Position numbers and translations under genes: made by a program. A stretch of DNA of 18,655 nucleotides from Porogramme epimiltina (taxonomy: Eukaryota > Basidiomycota > Agaricomycetes > Polyporales > Polyporaceae): assembly GCA_900155495.1 (NCBI GenBank), contig FTLJ01000519.1, positions 1-18,655 on the forward strand, given 5' to 3'. The notes beneath the pieces were generated by a model. It saw only the letters and a list, made by a program, of their open reading frames with translations, was not told the origin of the DNA and ran no database searches. Shown one piece after another: positions 1 through 9,957 of this stretch (positions within the stretch are counted from its first letter, which is position 1; every line of letters starts with the position of its first letter).

Positions 1-795
1 ACAGGTACGGGGACGGACACGCGCATTTGGACATGGGGAGATGGATGGACGGGATGCGCGCCGTGGGCGACTCGGAGTCGGACGAGTCTGTGCGCGGGGG
101 GAGGATTCAGATACGGGCGAGTGCGGGGAGGAGCCTGTTGTGGACGACGCGACGAAGGTCGGGCGGCGGAGGCAGATTATCGGGATCCTGGTACGTGCTT
201 GCTTTCTCTTCATCGCTTCAAAGACCATCTGGGGTGCTGAGCTGTGCGTGCGGGCCGACGACCACAGGTGCTGCAAATGGGGACCGTGATCCACTCGCTC
301 GTCATCGGCCTCACGCTGTCCGTCACGACCGGGTCCGAGTTCAGTGCGCCCCTCTCTCGTTCCCCGGCTGCGCGCTGATGCTCACCGCCGCGCCTTGCAC
401 ACAGCGTCTCTCGTCGCCGCCATCCTCTTCCACCCGCTCTTCGAGGGCCTCTCGCTAGGAATCCGCATTGCGGGCCTCCCTGACAAGCACCACAGCGGGG
501 GCGGGGTACACGCGCTGAAGCCGCTCCTCGCGGTCACGTCCGCCCCGACGAGTTCCCTTGGGATCGGCCTCGGGCTAGCCACGCTCGGCGGCGCGAGGAC
601 GCGAGGACGGCGTGCGTGTCTCCCCTCCCCGTTTTCGCCGTCGCGGCACTACAGCTAACGTTCCCTCTTTCCCCCACTCTCAGCCCCCGTTTGCTAGCCT
701 GCAACTGTGGCGGAGCGAGGTCAGCGCGCGCGCTTATGAGTCTGCTCGGCGTCGTCGCGACTACAGCCTATTGTCTGCAGAAGCATACTCCTGGC
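1..795 (+). pseudogene. ZIP-family metal transporter, 3' part (copy A)
   Basis: Remnant of a ZIP (SLC39, Zrt-like) plasma-membrane zinc/iron permease, cut by the window start. Visible pieces are the end of the His-rich loop, then VGRRRQIIGIL up to about 191 with donor GTACGT, and an exon from about 268 reading VLQMGTVIHSLVIGLTLSV, the TM4 signature. An exon at about 403-590 reads SLVAAILFHPLFEGLSLGI, the TM5 motif. The family has FHQxFEG here, so this copy carries Gln to Pro. The last exon is largely deleted: after cccccgtttgctagcc the sequence jumps to SLLGVVATTAYC, the final membrane helix. The His-loop frame is also shifted relative to other copies. The monooxygenase remnant follows directly. 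Family identity is firm from several conserved exons; non-function is inferred from the deletion and frame loss. Confidence 0.75.
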
Positions 796-905
796 GATGA
801 GGGAAGTACCTACAGTGGTCCCTGTGTGACGATGAGGGAAGTACCTACAGTGGTCCCTGTGTGACGATGAGGGAAGTACCTACAGTGGTCCCTGTGTGAC
901 GATGA
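796..905 (+). repeat. 35-bp tandem repeat, 3 copies
   Basis: The unit gatgagggaagtacctacag + tggtccctgtgtgac starts at 796, 831 and 866, giving three identical copies, and ends with a partial gatga at 901-905. It lies at the ZIP/monooxygenase junction. It multiplies the segment that in copies C and D occurs once (tacagtggtccctg) and encodes the TYSGPW-like part of the monooxygenase. 35 is not a multiple of 3, so the expansion shifts the reading frame. Confidence 0.95.
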
Positions 906-1587
906 TCGCTACGGAAGAGGTTGGGTCGAGTGGGAGCCGGCTCTTCCGGCTGTTTTGAACGGATTTTCTGCTTCGTATTATAACGCGCACCTTCGCAGTT
1001 CAAAACGCACTGCTCTGGGTGATCAACAGGGCCAGGAAACTACCGACGTATATGCATGAACGAGGTAAGCTTTCGCTGGACTGTAATGGCTTTCAATTCT
1101 ATCAATTCTACTAGAGCTGATCGTGTTCACATATACCCCTACAGGCGCACTCTATGACGTCATTCCACCCTGCGGCCCCAATGCGGCCACGAGGTATGTC
1201 TGTTCGGCTCATCCCGCATTGACCCCCTTGTGCCGAAACCACAGGACGGCTTCATCGTCGCAAGCGTCCTCTCCCACTCTGCCATGGACGCCGTTCACCT
1301 CTCCGCCGCGCTCAGCATCTTCGACGAGAATCGCGGCCCATTCGCCCAGGGCGTGCAGCGCGCCTCCTAGGGAATCGAACGGGCACCTGTCCAACCTCCA
1401 TTGCGTCGGGCGGAAGAACATCACGCCCTCTGAGAGCGCGGCGGGGGTGCGGAGGTTGGAAGAGGAGGGAGCATCATAACTGACCGGGAACAGGGGGGAG
1501 CGGGCGCTGGAGATGGTGGATAAGGTGTTCGCCTCTTCGGAGCCGCAGCAGGACGGAGCGCAGCCGACATTGAGTGCTCACGTGTAG
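796..1587 (+). pseudogene. FAD-dependent monooxygenase (salicylate hydroxylase-like), 3' fragment, copy A
   Basis: Remnant of a group A flavoprotein monooxygenase, a family that uses FAD and NAD(P)H to hydroxylate aromatic rings. Only the C-terminal half is present. Recognisable exons are one from about 1003 (QNALLWVINRARKLPTYMHE), a short AHSM-type exon at about 1145-1193 ending at donor GTATGT, and an exon from about 1251 reading DGFIVASVLSH then FDENRGPFAQGVQRAS before a TAG stop. Compared with copies C and D, the piece coding the conserved IGDA (FAD-contacting GD motif) is missing: the donor GTAAGC comes directly after the HER codons. The C-terminal tail is shortened and out of frame, ending at a TAG at 1585-1587 that matches the end of copy D. 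Clearly non-functional. Confidence 0.7.
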
Positions 1588-1945
1588 TATCGACGATGGA
1601 CTAGAAGCAGGAACAGCCACGGTCGTTTATAGACGAGAGCACTGTTTGTTCAGGAACCCGTTGACTGACTTGGTGTCAATGTATGTAGTCGTATGACAAA
1701 GCCTCATTCCATCTCGACATCTGAATGCTAAGCTAGGTCTCTGATTGCAAGAGTTCCTATCAGTCATGGTGATACCCGTCTAGAAACGAAATACGCCTCA
1801 CAACTGGCATTCCCCAATCTGCAAACGCGTAGAACGCGGGGCAGGCAAAATCTGTTTCATCGCACTTCCTTCGTGGAACAATACATCTATTAAAGAAACC
1901 TGGGAAAAATACAGATCGGAAATGCGTACAATGAGCTAGGATGAT
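1588..1945. other. Convergent 3' flank between monooxygenase remnant and NLR gene
   Basis: No coding region is supported here. The stretch is less GC-rich than its neighbours and would hold the 3' UTRs of both convergent genes. It is conserved in copy D (17317-17671): both contain gttgactgacttggtgtcaa, gaatgctaagc, tagaaacgaaa and acagatcggaaatgcgta. Part of it also occurs after copy C (about 13170-13320). Confidence 0.6.
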
Positions 1946-4900
1946 TTAATTATCTGATGCATCAACGATTACAAGTCGACCTTCGTCCGTCGCAAGTGCG
2001 ACCCTGTGCCCGCGAATGTCCAAGCCACCTGATTCATAAGGGATGTGCCTGTAGCCCGGTGGAAGCCACCGCATCCGACGATGTTCCCCACCGGTGTCCA
2101 CACGCCAAATCCACCCGTCATTCTCCACGTAGTAGTTCGGAAATGCTGACAAAAGAATAGGCGCTCCCTGTTTCGACTGGGAGGAATCCTCGCGCTGTGC
2201 TGCAAGCGGCCAGTGCTCGGGGGATGGGATTGGGGCGTATCCCCCGTAGGCCACGACGGCGCGGCTGTTGGGGGAGAACTCAATGCGGCCGGCTAATACT
2301 CTACTTGACGTCTCGACGCGGAGTGTATCTAGGAAGCGGGGTGCGCGACTGTCATCGAGCTGGTTCTGGGCCATAGGATCTTCCTCTATTGAAGGTGGGC
2401 CATCTTGAAGGAGAGCAGAGACGTCCCAGATATAAACATCGCCGAACTTGTCTGCTGAAAGAAGGCGCGACTTGTCCGGAGAGAAAGAGAAGGCGTCAAT
2501 CTTGAAACTGTGGTGCTCTGTCTTCACCTTCCATAGCACGGTGTTGGATGCGGCATCGCATATGCACATGTAAACTTCAAATTGGTCAACTGTCGGGAAC
2601 AAGGTTCAGCTCAAATCACCCACTTCACGACATTCATAGACCACTCAGGGTGACTCGCCTTCGTATGATGAGACGAGAACACAATCGCTCTCTTTGGGAA
2701 GCACGGCCATGGCACCGAGATGTCCCAGTCCCGTGAGGTTGTATATCACCCTCCAGGTCGCCGTCTCCGCATCCCACGCTTGCACCGTATACGATGAGCG
2801 CGAAATGAGAAGCTGCGAGTTCGAGGTGAAGGCAGTCTGGTCCACTGAACCCTCATGCCGAAGCACCGCTCCGGAATAGTGGTCGTTTTCCCTGCTGTGG
2901 TACAGGTCAATCGAATCGTACCCGCCGGAGAGCGCGATGCGAGACCCGTCAGACGACCAGGTCAACGTGACGTCTTGTGGATCAAAGATAGAGGTTTCCG
3001 GACGTTGCGGAACGGTGAGGATGACCTTGGACAACGACGACATGACATCCCAGAGCTGGACCGTCCCGTCTTCATGCGCGACAGCCAGGATGTTGTCGGT
3101 GTGGGGCGAGAATGCGACCATGACGACGGGCACCGGCGTGTGGACGGCGTCGCCCGTTGGCGCGAATTCGTGCGAGACCGCGGGGAGGCTGGCCTGTAAC
3201 ATGGCCGTGTCCCACGTGCGTGCCGTTCTGCCATGGGAGGATACAATATTTGCGCCGTCGGAGGAAAATCTCAAGTGCTTGATGTCTTCCTCCTCAAACT
3301 GCTCTGATTGACCGATCTGCTCTCCTGTGATGAGGTCCCAAAGTAGAAGAGTGAATCCACATCCGACGGCGAGGGAGGAGCCGTCGGGAGAGAAGTCGAG
3401 TGCCTCAACGTAGCCCGGCATCTCCAGCATACGGGGATCGGACCCTGGGGAGTGGTCGGCGAGGGCGAACAGAGTGACTTTTCTGTCGCCTCCGCACGCG
3501 ACTGTTTTGCTATCAGGAGAGACGGCAACAGCGCCGGAAAAGTGGTCGTGCTCATCGGACTTGACTCGGAGCGTGCGGACTTTGGAAGTGTCTGGAAGCG
3601 TCCAGATTTTGCACGTCCCGTCGGTGCTTCCGGAGGCCAAAAAGGATCCGTCCCGCGAGAATGCTACAGATTCTATGGAACGAGAATGACCTTCAAGAGT
3701 AGCTGTAAGCTCCATCTCCCCAGATTCCATATTCCACAATTTGACTGTATGGGGGCCATCAAATGCCAGTGCCATGCCGTGGCCTGACGCGGCATAGTTT
3801 CCCTGGTACGAGTAGGCCACACAGTGTACCCGATCTGCCGCAGTGGGATCCCGGCCTGAGGTCGGGTTTGAATGGCGCTGCTGCGAGAGAAGGCATACTC
3901 CCGTTTGAGCATCCAATACAAGAAGCTTCCCATCGGCAAACCCGGCAAGTATATCCTTTCCATCAGGCGAGAACGCAACGCTCGTGACCCATTTTTCCTG
4001 TTCGAGGACAAGGAGTCGCTCTCCTGTGCGCGCGTCCCAGAGTCGAATAGTCCTGTCGGCGGAAGATCCACTGGTTACCACGACATCGTTGGCCGGAGAA
4101 TAATCTACGTCGCTGACTTCTCCATAGCCCTCCATGATGGTCACATGCGCATTCCAACGGGCGAATGGTAACCCAACAGGGATGGTGATCTTCCCGTCAA
4201 AGTCTTTCTCGTACACCTTGCGCAGGATGGAGCTGGAGGGGCAGGCCGGGAGGCCGGACGTGTACACCGTTGAGGCGATAGTAGTGAAGGCGGCATAACA
4301 CTGACGAGTCATGCGTTCACAGTCGAAGAGTAAGCTGACTGTGTCTTTTGACACCTCGAACTCGGGGGAGACGTTCTGAAGAGATAGTCATGAGAGAGAT
4401 TTTAGCTTATTTCAAGGGGTCGTACATACCCGCAGGGTCCGCTGGGCGATTCGTAGAGCTTCCACGGCGATGAACATCTCGTCGAGGAGGCTGAGTCCCT
4501 CGAGCCAATGCAGCAGTTGCTTCTCACAAAACATTTTCAAAAGATCGAGAATTTCCGCATCGAGCATGGATTTGCTGAGATGGTAGGCCCAGTGGTGCAG
4601 AGCGTATTGAACATGCGAGGGTAGGCGGTCGCGGACGCGAGCGGCAAGATCGGGAATTTGCTTGTTGGGGAAAGAAATTTGGACCGGTGTGATTTGACAG
4701 ATGTTCTTGCGGAGTGCACGTGACATTATCTCGAAGCAGCGCTTCGTGAGGACCCCGTGGTCCCGAGGATTAATCGCTAGCTTAGGATTTGTGCTGCCGA
4801 GGAGGAAATCAGGGAATGAGGGATGGATGATCTGTATGAACCCGTCGCTGGACTGCGGGAGAGATATGACGGAGTGAACGAACGCCAAGGTTCGTGCCGC

Positions 4901-6976
4901 CGTTCCAGTACGTAGTCCAAGGAGGGTGTCTAGTGCAAATGGTGACAGTCGGTCCTGCAACAGCACAATGGACCGCACAACCAACATCAGTTGTTCCACC
5001 ATATCCGGATCTGCATCGTCCGTGATAATAGCGTCAAAAACGTCATCGTATAGCTTGTAGAGATAGGCTAGAGGCGAGCCCTTTTGTTTCCCCAGCATCT
5101 GAAGCACAATGTCTAGTCGTTTCCATGGATTCTGTCCAAGCTCGTCGGCAATGAACCTCATGGCAGTTGAGAGGAAGATAAAGAGCCCATGAGTGAGGAA
5201 TATCAGCTGCTTCTTCTCAACGTCGGTCGGCCAGGACTCGTCCGCGGAGTATTCTTTCCTAATTGCTTTCAGTCGTTCTTCTACATAGATGGTCATGTCT
5301 TGCTCCACGATCTCACGAGGAACATCGTGCAGAGGGAATGTGTGGGTGTTCTCAAGGAGGGATTTGTAACGGAACCCCTTCACGATCCGAGGCTCGGGCC
5401 GACTGGTTATCAAGAACTTGAGGGGGGAAATGCCGGTGACGAACTGTGAGAGCGCAACAAGGATGACCGATACTGCCTCCTCGTCGTTGCATTCGTCGAG
5501 GGCATCGATTATGACGACTTGGGGGCGGGGAGGGCCCGCGCTTTTGATCGCGCGCAGTGGCTCGACGATCAGCTTTTCGAGCTGCTTCAACGGCGCAGCG
5601 CGGTCGATGTCGGAAGGAGGGGAGAGAGCCTTGACGAGTTCATTTGCAAACGCTGGATTGGATTCGGAGAGTTGGTGTGCGACTGTGGGAATGATTCGAA
5701 GTACATCGTTGCGGCCACCTTGACGGGCGCAGAAAAAGCTTGCCCCGAGGCGTCCTTCGCTGTCGCACCATTCAGCCACAGTATGGGAGATGGCAGTCTT
5801 GCCCGAGCCGGGGGGGCCGTACATCCACACGATTGACGAATTCTCACTGCCCGAGAACAGTGGGGAGACACCGGTCTTGTCTTTCTCCGGTTCTCCAGTT
5901 ATCCAAGACTGTATTCCTGATTGGACCTCCTTCCTTGTGCCCTCCATACATCCCACCCGGCCACTAGCGCCGTCGCTGTACCGCGCATCGCTGACGTGGT
6001 TGAGATTCTTGAGTGCTGGGATGCATTGTTAATCGTCATAGGAAGAAGTTAACGGGAGACTCGCCTGTGTTAAGTGCTTGCTTCTATTTCAAAGACTAAG
6101 GGTTAGAAGCTGGACTCGAAGAAGTAACATGTAGGAGAACACACTTCGAGAGCGCGCCGGTTATCGATGACCAACTGGAGCTGGCGACGTAATTAAGCAT
6201 CAATCCAAAGCCATGACCTTTCGCGTACACCCGCTGACGTACCATCAGACGTTCAACGAGCGAAGACAGATTCTTGATATGACCATCTAGCCCCCCAGCG
6301 ATACGTTCGACTTGCGCAACTTGTGCGATCCACCCTGGGCAACCCAATTCTTCCACAGCCTTTCCAACGTTCTCTACCTCTCTGCCACGTCAGGAATCAA
6401 GATGTTAGCATAAGAGAAATTTTCATGGGAGAAGGGCGTACTCTTTGAAGCTCTTCAGCTGCTGTGAAAATTCCGGAGAGCAATCTTCCCTGTCAGGGAG
6501 ATTACCGATAATTTTTACCAAGGGGCTAACACGTTCATCGAACTTGCTGATTGTGTCTACGTTTGCGCGATGTTTCTGTCCAAAAACAAAGTCAGGCTGT
6601 AGATTTCACTGCCTGGGCGTCTCGTACTCACGTCGAAGACTTCCTTTGTAGCTTGTACCCCACCCACGGCGGCTTGAGCAGGTGGAAAAGCGGCAGACGC
6701 CTCCTTCGCGATCTTAAGTATAATGCCCAGTACTCCCACAGTCGTTGTCTTGAAGTCTTGCCAGGCATTGGGAGCTGAAGCGGGAGTACTGTTCTGATCT
6801 TTTGCATCGGGATCGGGGGGATGGACGGGGGCGTCTGCAGGCGCTGGCTCCTCTTGGACAGGGTGTGTATTCGATGCTCCTGGGGGCGCGGGAGGTAGCT
6901 GAACGGGAGATGCCCCGGGATTTGAGACACACCAGAGACAGCCCAGTGTCTTCGTGATTGCTCTCCACATTTTCAT
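1946..6976 (-). CDS. NACHT-WD40 (NWD) STAND/NLR-like protein, 7 exons
   Basis: Likely a cytosolic signal-transducing NTPase of the fungal NLR (STAND) class, a group known for heterokaryon incompatibility and proposed innate immunity. My exon model (minus strand) is 6976-6632, 6575-6442, 6381-6231, 6180-6145, 6007-4430, 4375-2659, 2589-1946. All phases agree and give 1534 aa. Residues 1-70 begin with a basic, Trp/Cys-containing stretch and then a Pro/Ala-rich linker. Residues 72-222 are helical and carry KEASAAFPPAQAAVGGV. The NACHT domain has Walker A GPPGSGKT (286-293), Walker B VVIIDALDEC (386-395) and FLITSRPEP (420-428). A helical region follows, then about 14 WD40 units (about 825-1530). 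Start ATG 6976 has A at -3; an in-frame ATG at 7108 is possible but adds low-complexity sequence. The last intron fits only as GC-AG (2658-2590). Exon 4 (12 codons) and its two introns are the least certain part. No frame break seen. Confidence 0.85.
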
Positions 6977-7110
6977 GTTTGCAAGAGCACAGATGACGCG
7001 TCTGAGAGCGTTCAAAGAAGGTGGAGAGAGTGTGTGACAGTGGGGATAGGAGGATATGGGGCGTAGGTTGAAGAGGCGGGGGAGGCGCGGACGTTTAACG
7101 GTGTACAAGG

Positions 7111-7117
7111 TTTATGC
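7111..7117 (-). promoter_or_regulatory. Possible TATA-like element of the NLR gene
   Basis: On the minus strand this reads GCATAAA, about 135 nt upstream of the proposed start codon at 6976, a plausible distance for a fungal core promoter. The match is weak and rests only on sequence and position. Confidence 0.2.
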
Positions 7118-7330
7118 AGCTGGCACTGCTTCTGAGGTGCTTGGTGGACCGATGCACACGGTGTCGTGTGGGACGAACACGGGACGTAGGGTTCCGGGGA
7201 ACTTGTGTCAAAGAAGCAGAGGATGGGGCGCTATCGCAGCCTTGTTGTCAAAAGGGTATGGGAATGCGGGGGAATGCGCTGCCAGAGAAGCCGAGGGGCG
7301 ATATTGCGCGTTCACACGGAGCAAGTCGAT

Positions 7331-7346
7331 CTCTCTCTCTCTCTCT
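7331..7346 (+). repeat. (CT)8 microsatellite
   Basis: Eight uninterrupted CT units lie in the upstream region of the NLR gene. Read from that gene's strand it is a GA run about 355 nt before the start codon. Confidence 0.9.
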
Positions 7347-8059
7347 GTACATTCGTACACGACGGAGAGCGAGTCACTGTGTGCATATATGTTCAAGCGA
7401 TATTATTGTCGAAATCAATGATTGCTGTATATGCTAGCACTTTGATGGAAATGAGAAGGGGAGAAACGACGGAGCAGATAGTAAACACGCGCACCTACAA
7501 AGGAATCTGTCCATGCACGCCCCCTGGCTGCTCTCCACATTAATAGCATGCCATCATTTCTCCTATAACCTCCCCTGTGCTCCCAGACCTACAATATCTC
7601 CCGCTAATCTCAAGAGCTCCCTAGCCATGCTCTCGCGCGCCGACTCCGGCGAAATCAGTTGCGGTTGAATTGATTGCGTTGAATAAGGCGGAGGCGGAAG
7701 CCCAGAGCATAGTCGGGGGGTCGATGATTCGACGTTCGGAGATTGGGGGTCGTGCTGTAGACAGGGCCAGCTCGCGCGGCTGGAACGGCCCAGCAGGTCT
7801 CGCGGAACGCGGGCGTGGAGAAGACCCGACGACCGGAGGGTGGACGCAGAGGAAGCGAAGAAGCAACTAGGCCGTCAGAGTGAGGCGCGCAAATGCAGGG
7901 CAGCCAAGTCAGCCGACGGGAATCCTAGAGAGCAGTGAGGAAAGGGGAGAGCCGTGCGAGACGAGGCTTTGAGATGAGCGTGCAGGCCCACGCGAAGATG
8001 CATGGCGACTCGGCTCCTAGCTAGCTATAGGGCGGCGGACCCGCCGTGAAAATGCGTGC

Positions 8060-8078
8060 GTCACAGAGTGACTGTGAC
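8060..8078. repeat. Short perfect inverted repeat
   Basis: gtcacag (8060-8066) and ctgtgac (8072-8078) are perfect inverted arms around a 5-base loop. It sits just before the 5' end of ZIP copy B and may mark the rearrangement edge. It may also be chance. Confidence 0.5.
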
Positions 8079-8141
8079 GAGTGCAGTCAGTGGCGTCATC
8101 ACCCTTCCCGTCACTCCCGGGCCCATGCCCGCTGCGCCTGT

Positions 8142-8166
8142 GAAGTGCCGCTCCGTACGGCACTTC
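8142..8166. repeat. Inverted repeat at the 5' edge of ZIP copy B
   Basis: gaagtgccg (8142-8150) and cggcacttc (8158-8166) form perfect 9-base arms around a 7-base loop. The right arm lies inside what is intron 1 in copy C, where tacggtacttccg is found instead, so the hairpin is specific to copy B. Confidence 0.55.
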
Positions 8167-9905
8167 TTCTGTACACCCTGAGCTTACATCCTCCTGCGCG
8201 TAGCTGTCTCCTTTCCGACACTCACGGCGACATTTCGGTCAACACAAATCCCCAGCATCCTCTTCGTGGGCAAGCACTTTGGCACGGGGGTCATCCTCTC
8301 CGCCGCTTTCGTCCATGTCCTCCAGGATGCATTCGAGGCACTTCTTGACCCGGTCGTCAACGAGACATGGAAAGTAGGGCATTGGGCAGGTCTGATTGTG
8401 TACGTCACTTTGTTCATGCTAGGCGACGTCCTCGGAACGCCTCTCACCTCTTCATGCAAAGTCTGGGGTCTCCGCTGTGCATATTCTTCATAGAATGTCG
8501 GTTTGTGTCCCCTTCTCCCCAATATCCATCCCTCACGCCCTGCTCTAGACATCTAGATCACATATGTCGACCGCCTCCACTCGTATCCATCCGCACCCTC
8601 AACGCCAACGGCCTCCGTCCCCGCGTGGTCCGCCTCGTCCATCCAGATGGAATACGACTGCTCCCCTGCACAACGACCCTCCATCCTCGTTGAGAACCCC
8701 CACATGGCCACCTCCCACACGCCCTCCGAGCTTCCCCAATGTCCCCTTCGGATGCGTCCCCGCTCAACGGCATCCGCCTCGTACGGCGCGACGACGTCCA
8801 CGCGCACCACGCACACACGCACCCCACGCTCCCGGCGCGCGGCGACGCCCCCAAGCACAGCGGCAGCAGCGCCGACACCGGCGTCCTTCTCCGGGGTCAC
8901 CATCGGCACGCGGCGCGCGCGACGCACATGCAGCATCTCTCGTGCGGCGCGCGCTGGCGGCGGTGGGAAAGCCTGTATCCACGAGCACTGCGCGGCGCGG
9001 CGGGCGCGGTGTCGGGCCACCACCACCGTCCACACCGCCATCATCTATGAGCGCACGCACACGGACGGAGAGGTAGACCTCTAGGGGGCGCGGGCGTGCG
9101 CCCCTTCGGTGGTCGTCGAGGTGTGCGAGGGACACAACTTCAAGTGCGGCAATGGGCCCGGGAGAGGGACCGGGAGGGGGACGGGAAGGGGAGCGGGGCG
9201 TGCTGCGGGCGGACAGGGGCACGGACGCGCGTACGCCCGTCTGGACGCGGAGCGCTGGATGGAAGGGTTGCGCGGCGCGGCGGGCGCGGACGGGGGGGCG
9301 CGCGGGGACGGCTCGGATGCGGAGGTGGAGTGCAGGGAGGAGCCTGTGGTGGATGAGGTGACGAATGTCGGGCGGCGTAGGTAGATCATCACGATTTTGG
9401 TGCGTGCCCCTCCCCTCCCTCCTCCCTTTCTCTTCCCCGCGCGGCGCGCTCAACGTGCACCCTACATGCATACGGCATCCCTCGTCGCCGCGATCGTCTT
9501 CCACCCGCTCTTCGAGCGCCTCTCGCTCGGGATCCGCATCGCGCGGCTCCGGGACAAGCACTACGGCGCGTGCGGCGGGGGCGGTCGGGGTGCGCACAGG
9601 CTGGGCGCGCGCTGAAGCCGTTCCCCGCGGTCACGTTCGCGACGACGTGCGTGTCTCCCCGCCCTCCTCTTTTTTAGCCTTTCGCGAACGCTGACTCCCG
9701 CTCCTCTCCCCCTCGCACTTCCCCTCATATAGCACACCTGGTGCTCCTGCGGGGCGTGATGGCTGCGGTGTCTGCGGGGATGCTCATCTGCGCGGCGTGT
9801 GGGGAGATACTCGCGGGCGACTTCGTCATGGGCGCGCGCCTGTGGCAGAGCGCGGTGGGCCGACGCGCGCTCGTGCTCGCGAGGCTGCTTGCGTGTCGGC
9901 AAGAA
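8150..9905 (+). pseudogene. ZIP-family metal transporter, 5'-truncated, copy B
   Basis: Homology starts inside intron 1, so exon 1 is missing. After the acceptor (cgcgtag, exon from 8204) the frame gives VSFPTLTATF then GKHFGTGVILSAAFVHVLQD, the TM2 region, up to donor GTACGT at about 8400. The long His-rich cytoplasmic loop is still recognisable (DDVHAHHAHTHP at about 8793) but changes frame. At about 9370-9385 the frame VGRRR meets TAG where copies A, C and D have CAG (VGRRRQ). The TM4 exon (HSLVIGLTL) is absent, and the intron runs straight to SLVAAIVFHPLFERLSLGI (about 9480), where the normal FEG is FER. The final exon survives (GVMAAVSAGMLICAACGEILAGD, 9755-9823). No monooxygenase remnant follows. 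Several independent lesions make it a pseudogene. Confidence 0.8.
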
Positions 9906-9957
9906 GAGTTGCGGAGCGCACACCGCACCCGTTTCATGCCCATCCTAAGTATGGCAC

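Larger units (their letters stand above)
1..2860. repeat. Segmental duplication, block A (partner: about 15540-18620)
   Basis: From the ZIP His-loop through the monooxygenase remnant, the convergent flank and the last WD40 blades, this stretch is colinear with the right end of the window. The same gene parts occur in the same order and orientation, and the intergenic flank is shared, which rules out mere domain similarity. Homology is last seen where WD blade 10 begins (QTAFTSNSQ in both). Identity is uneven and both copies have private indels. Confidence 0.8.
6977..8140. other. Upstream region of the NLR gene, no gene recognised
   Basis: Holds the 5' UTR and probable promoter of the minus-strand NLR gene, a (CT)8 run at 7331-7346, and about 700 further bases without supported coding sequence. 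Open frames on both strands (for example 7056-7437 plus, 7621-7866 minus) are low-complexity, lack conserved motifs and show no convincing intron structure. The region separates the intact NLR gene from ZIP copy B and shows no clear match to the other duplicated blocks. Confidence 0.5.

Noticed and set aside
796..905. CRISPR-like array
   Set aside because: Direct tandem units without spacers, in a eukaryotic pseudogene; a simple tandem duplication.
2645..2647. TGA in frame after GESP as the true end of the NLR protein
   Set aside because: The downstream exon keeps WD40 coding to 1946, and the paralogue has a clear intron at the same place; premature end is kept only as a splice-failure possibility.
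2855..3199. Plus-strand frames opposite the WD40 exon
   Set aside because: Shadows of the well-supported minus-strand WD40 coding sequence.
7056..7437. Overlapping plus-strand frames upstream of the NLR gene
   Set aside because: They contain the CT repeat, have no motif and overlap each other in all frames; no evidence of a gene.
8764..9597. Long minus-strand open frame (277 aa) opposite ZIP copy B
   Set aside because: Arg/Pro/Ala low-complexity translation of GC-rich antisense DNA; the plus strand carries recognisable ZIP exons.
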